Part shown: positions 6,623-7,439 of the stretch, in pieces
How the letters are laid out: each line of letters opens with the position of its first letter
How positions within the stretch are numbered: position 1 is the stretch's first letter
Assembly: GCA_020427625.1 (NCBI GenBank)
Contig: JAGQOI010000043.1
Coordinates: 1 to 7,439 of the forward strand
DNA length: 7,439 nt
Reading direction: 5' to 3'
Origin: Phycisphaerales bacterium
GTDB lineage: Bacteria > Planctomycetota > Phycisphaerae > Phycisphaerales > SM1A02
The notes under the pieces: generated by a model
The model's database searches: none
What the model saw: the letters and a program-made list of their open reading frames with translations, nothing else
Told to the model about the DNA's origin: nothing
Program-made: the position numbers and the translations under genes

Positions 6623-7315
6623 TCATGGTACGGGTTTCGGCGCATCGGGACCACCGGAGGCGGCCGCGGGCGTCGGCGGAAGGGTGAGATCGCCGAGTCG
6701 TCGATCGGCGAGCACGAGGCGTCGGAGCAGGCATCGGACCGTGAACGACCGCGGCTCGAACACGACGACGACATCGGCCGTCGCGGTGAGGTCCGACCGT
6801 TCGAACGAGACGAGCACGGACGCGGGCACGGCGTTCACGCCGCCGGAGGACGGCCCGATCGCGGTCACGGTGAGTCGCCGGAAGGCGCCGTAGCGATCGA
6901 GCGTCTCGCGTCCGAACGCCGCGATCGCATCGGCGTCGATCGCGGCCGTGCGATCGAGTCGGGCGTCGAGGGGTTCGCCGCCGGACTGCGCCGTCGTGAA
7001 GACGTCGTCGAGCATGACGGCCGCGTCGGCGAGCGTCTGTCGCTGCATGATGGATTGGAACTGGCTGAGGAGGCCGAACTGGACGACGGTCATGGCGGAT
7101 CCGACGAGGATGGCGGCGAGGGCGGCGCGTCGGCCGCCGAGTCGTCCGCCGGAGCGTTGGATTCGGTGGAGGGCGACGATGCCGCAGAGGGTTCCGGGGA
7201 CGGTCGCGAGCGGGCAGCAGCCGACGAGTGACAGCGTGAGCGCGACCCAGGCGAGGGCCGACGTCGGCGGCCGCGGGTCGCCGGCCGGCGACGGTGACTT
7301 GCCATCAATGCTCAT
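6623..7315 (-). CDS. hypothetical membrane protein, DUF4190-like, first of three
   Basis: Function unknown; 230 residues from the ATG at 7315. The short polar N-terminus is followed by hydrophobic segments (about 19-50, with VGCCPLATVPGTLCGIVAL), a basic loop RIQRSGGRLGGRR (51-63) and another transmembrane segment (about 64-84). GIVALHRIQRSGGRLGGR closely follows the DUF4190 consensus as I remember it. The outer domain (about 90-215) contains DADAIAAFGRETLDRYGAFR (127-146), then strand-like stretches VPASVLVSFERS and ADVVVVFEPRSF, and a Pro/Ala tail. I prefer 7315 because GGGGA lies close upstream. A GTG at 7360 would add 15 polar residues and has no good ribosome binding site. It is the first gene of the minus-strand run, 24 bp before its paralog. 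Confidence 0.8.
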   Translation of the reverse strand: MSIDGKSPSPAGDPRPPTSALAWVALTLSLVGCCPLATVPGTLCGIVALHRIQRSGGRLGGRRAALAAILVGSAMTVVQFGLLSQFQSIMQRQTLADAAVMLDDVFTTAQSGGEPLDARLDRTAAIDADAIAAFGRETLDRYGAFRRLTVTAIGPSSGGVNAVPASVLVSFERSDLTATADVVVVFEPRSFTVRCLLRRLVLADRRLGDLTLPPTPAAASGGPDAPKPVP

Positions 7316-7439
7316 CGATCCCCATTCAGGACGCGCGCCATCTCTGTTTCGGCGCGACACCGTACGGTAAACCCAGTGATCGCGTGAGACTACGGCGGAT
7401 CCCCCGAAAACGCCACACGCCCGCCCGCCCCACCGCGCA
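7316..7439 (-). other. leader and probable promoter region of the operon
   Basis: The 124 bases upstream of the first minus-strand gene hold no supported gene. They are a little less GC-rich around 7341-7385 and contain GTTTACC on the minus strand, but I find no convincing -35/-10 pair. Promoter placement is inferred only from its position ahead of a long co-directional gene run. The right edge cuts the region, so the upstream neighbour is unknown. Confidence 0.3.
7359..7368. repeat. 10-bp perfect palindrome ACCGTACGGT upstream of the operon
   Basis: A perfect inverted repeat lying 43 bases upstream of the preferred start of the first gene; it could be a regulator half-site pair. A 10-bp palindrome can arise by chance in a region this size (roughly a one-in-eight event under random sequence), so the support is weak. 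Confidence 0.3.

Noticed and set aside
5528..7231. Plus-strand open frame of 567 codons opposite the DUF4190-like genes
   Set aside because: Arg/Gly/Asp-rich low-complexity translation with no motif; the minus strand has membrane segments, good ribosome binding sites and tight spacing.
7361..7439. A sigma-70-type promoter on the minus strand (TTTACC near 7366-7371)
   Set aside because: No acceptable -10 element at a normal spacing; the match is too weak to place.

Overview
The window is a very GC-rich stretch of bacterial chromosome with tightly packed genes; no gene-free gap exceeds about 130 bases. The lipid-transport genes (MlaF and MlaD families) imply a cell with an outer membrane. Several membrane proteins carry the three-helix DUF4190-type module, and MlaD has a long helical tail. 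This best fits a planctomycete, perhaps of the Phycisphaerae, but that is an inference from gene content, not a phylogenetic result.

Layout. At the left edge, on the plus strand, lies the 3' end of murA (peptidoglycan precursor synthesis). Everything else is on the minus strand and reads right to left as one apparent operon of seven genes. In order of transcription these are: three small membrane proteins with DUF4190-like N-termini (7315-6623, 6598-5837, 5850-5023); an MlaF-family ABC ATPase (5026-4130, GTG start); an MlaD-family MCE protein (4066-2759); a predicted exported alpha/beta hydrolase with a lipase-type triad (2699-1287); and a SpoU/TrmH-family RNA methyltransferase (1290-463). 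Four of the six junctions are overlaps or gaps under 30 bases, including GTGA and ATGA start/stop overlaps. The two larger gaps, about 60 bases each, flank mlaD. The one between mlaF and mlaD holds a strong hairpin right next to the mlaD ribosome binding site. The methyltransferase ends inside murA: the two genes converge with a 48-bp overlap in exact codon register.

How the genes may work together. MlaF and MlaD are the cytoplasmic motor and the periplasmic substrate-binding component of a phospholipid/lipid transporter between inner and outer membrane. The MlaE-type permease that should join them is not in the window. The hydrolase has an export signal and could act on lipids in the same compartment. 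The three DUF4190-like proteins each expose a small C-terminal domain outside the cytoplasm and appear to be diverged paralogs; their role is unknown. The RNA methyltransferase is probably a co-transcribed housekeeping gene. No rRNA, tRNA, insertion sequence, phage gene or CRISPR array was seen.
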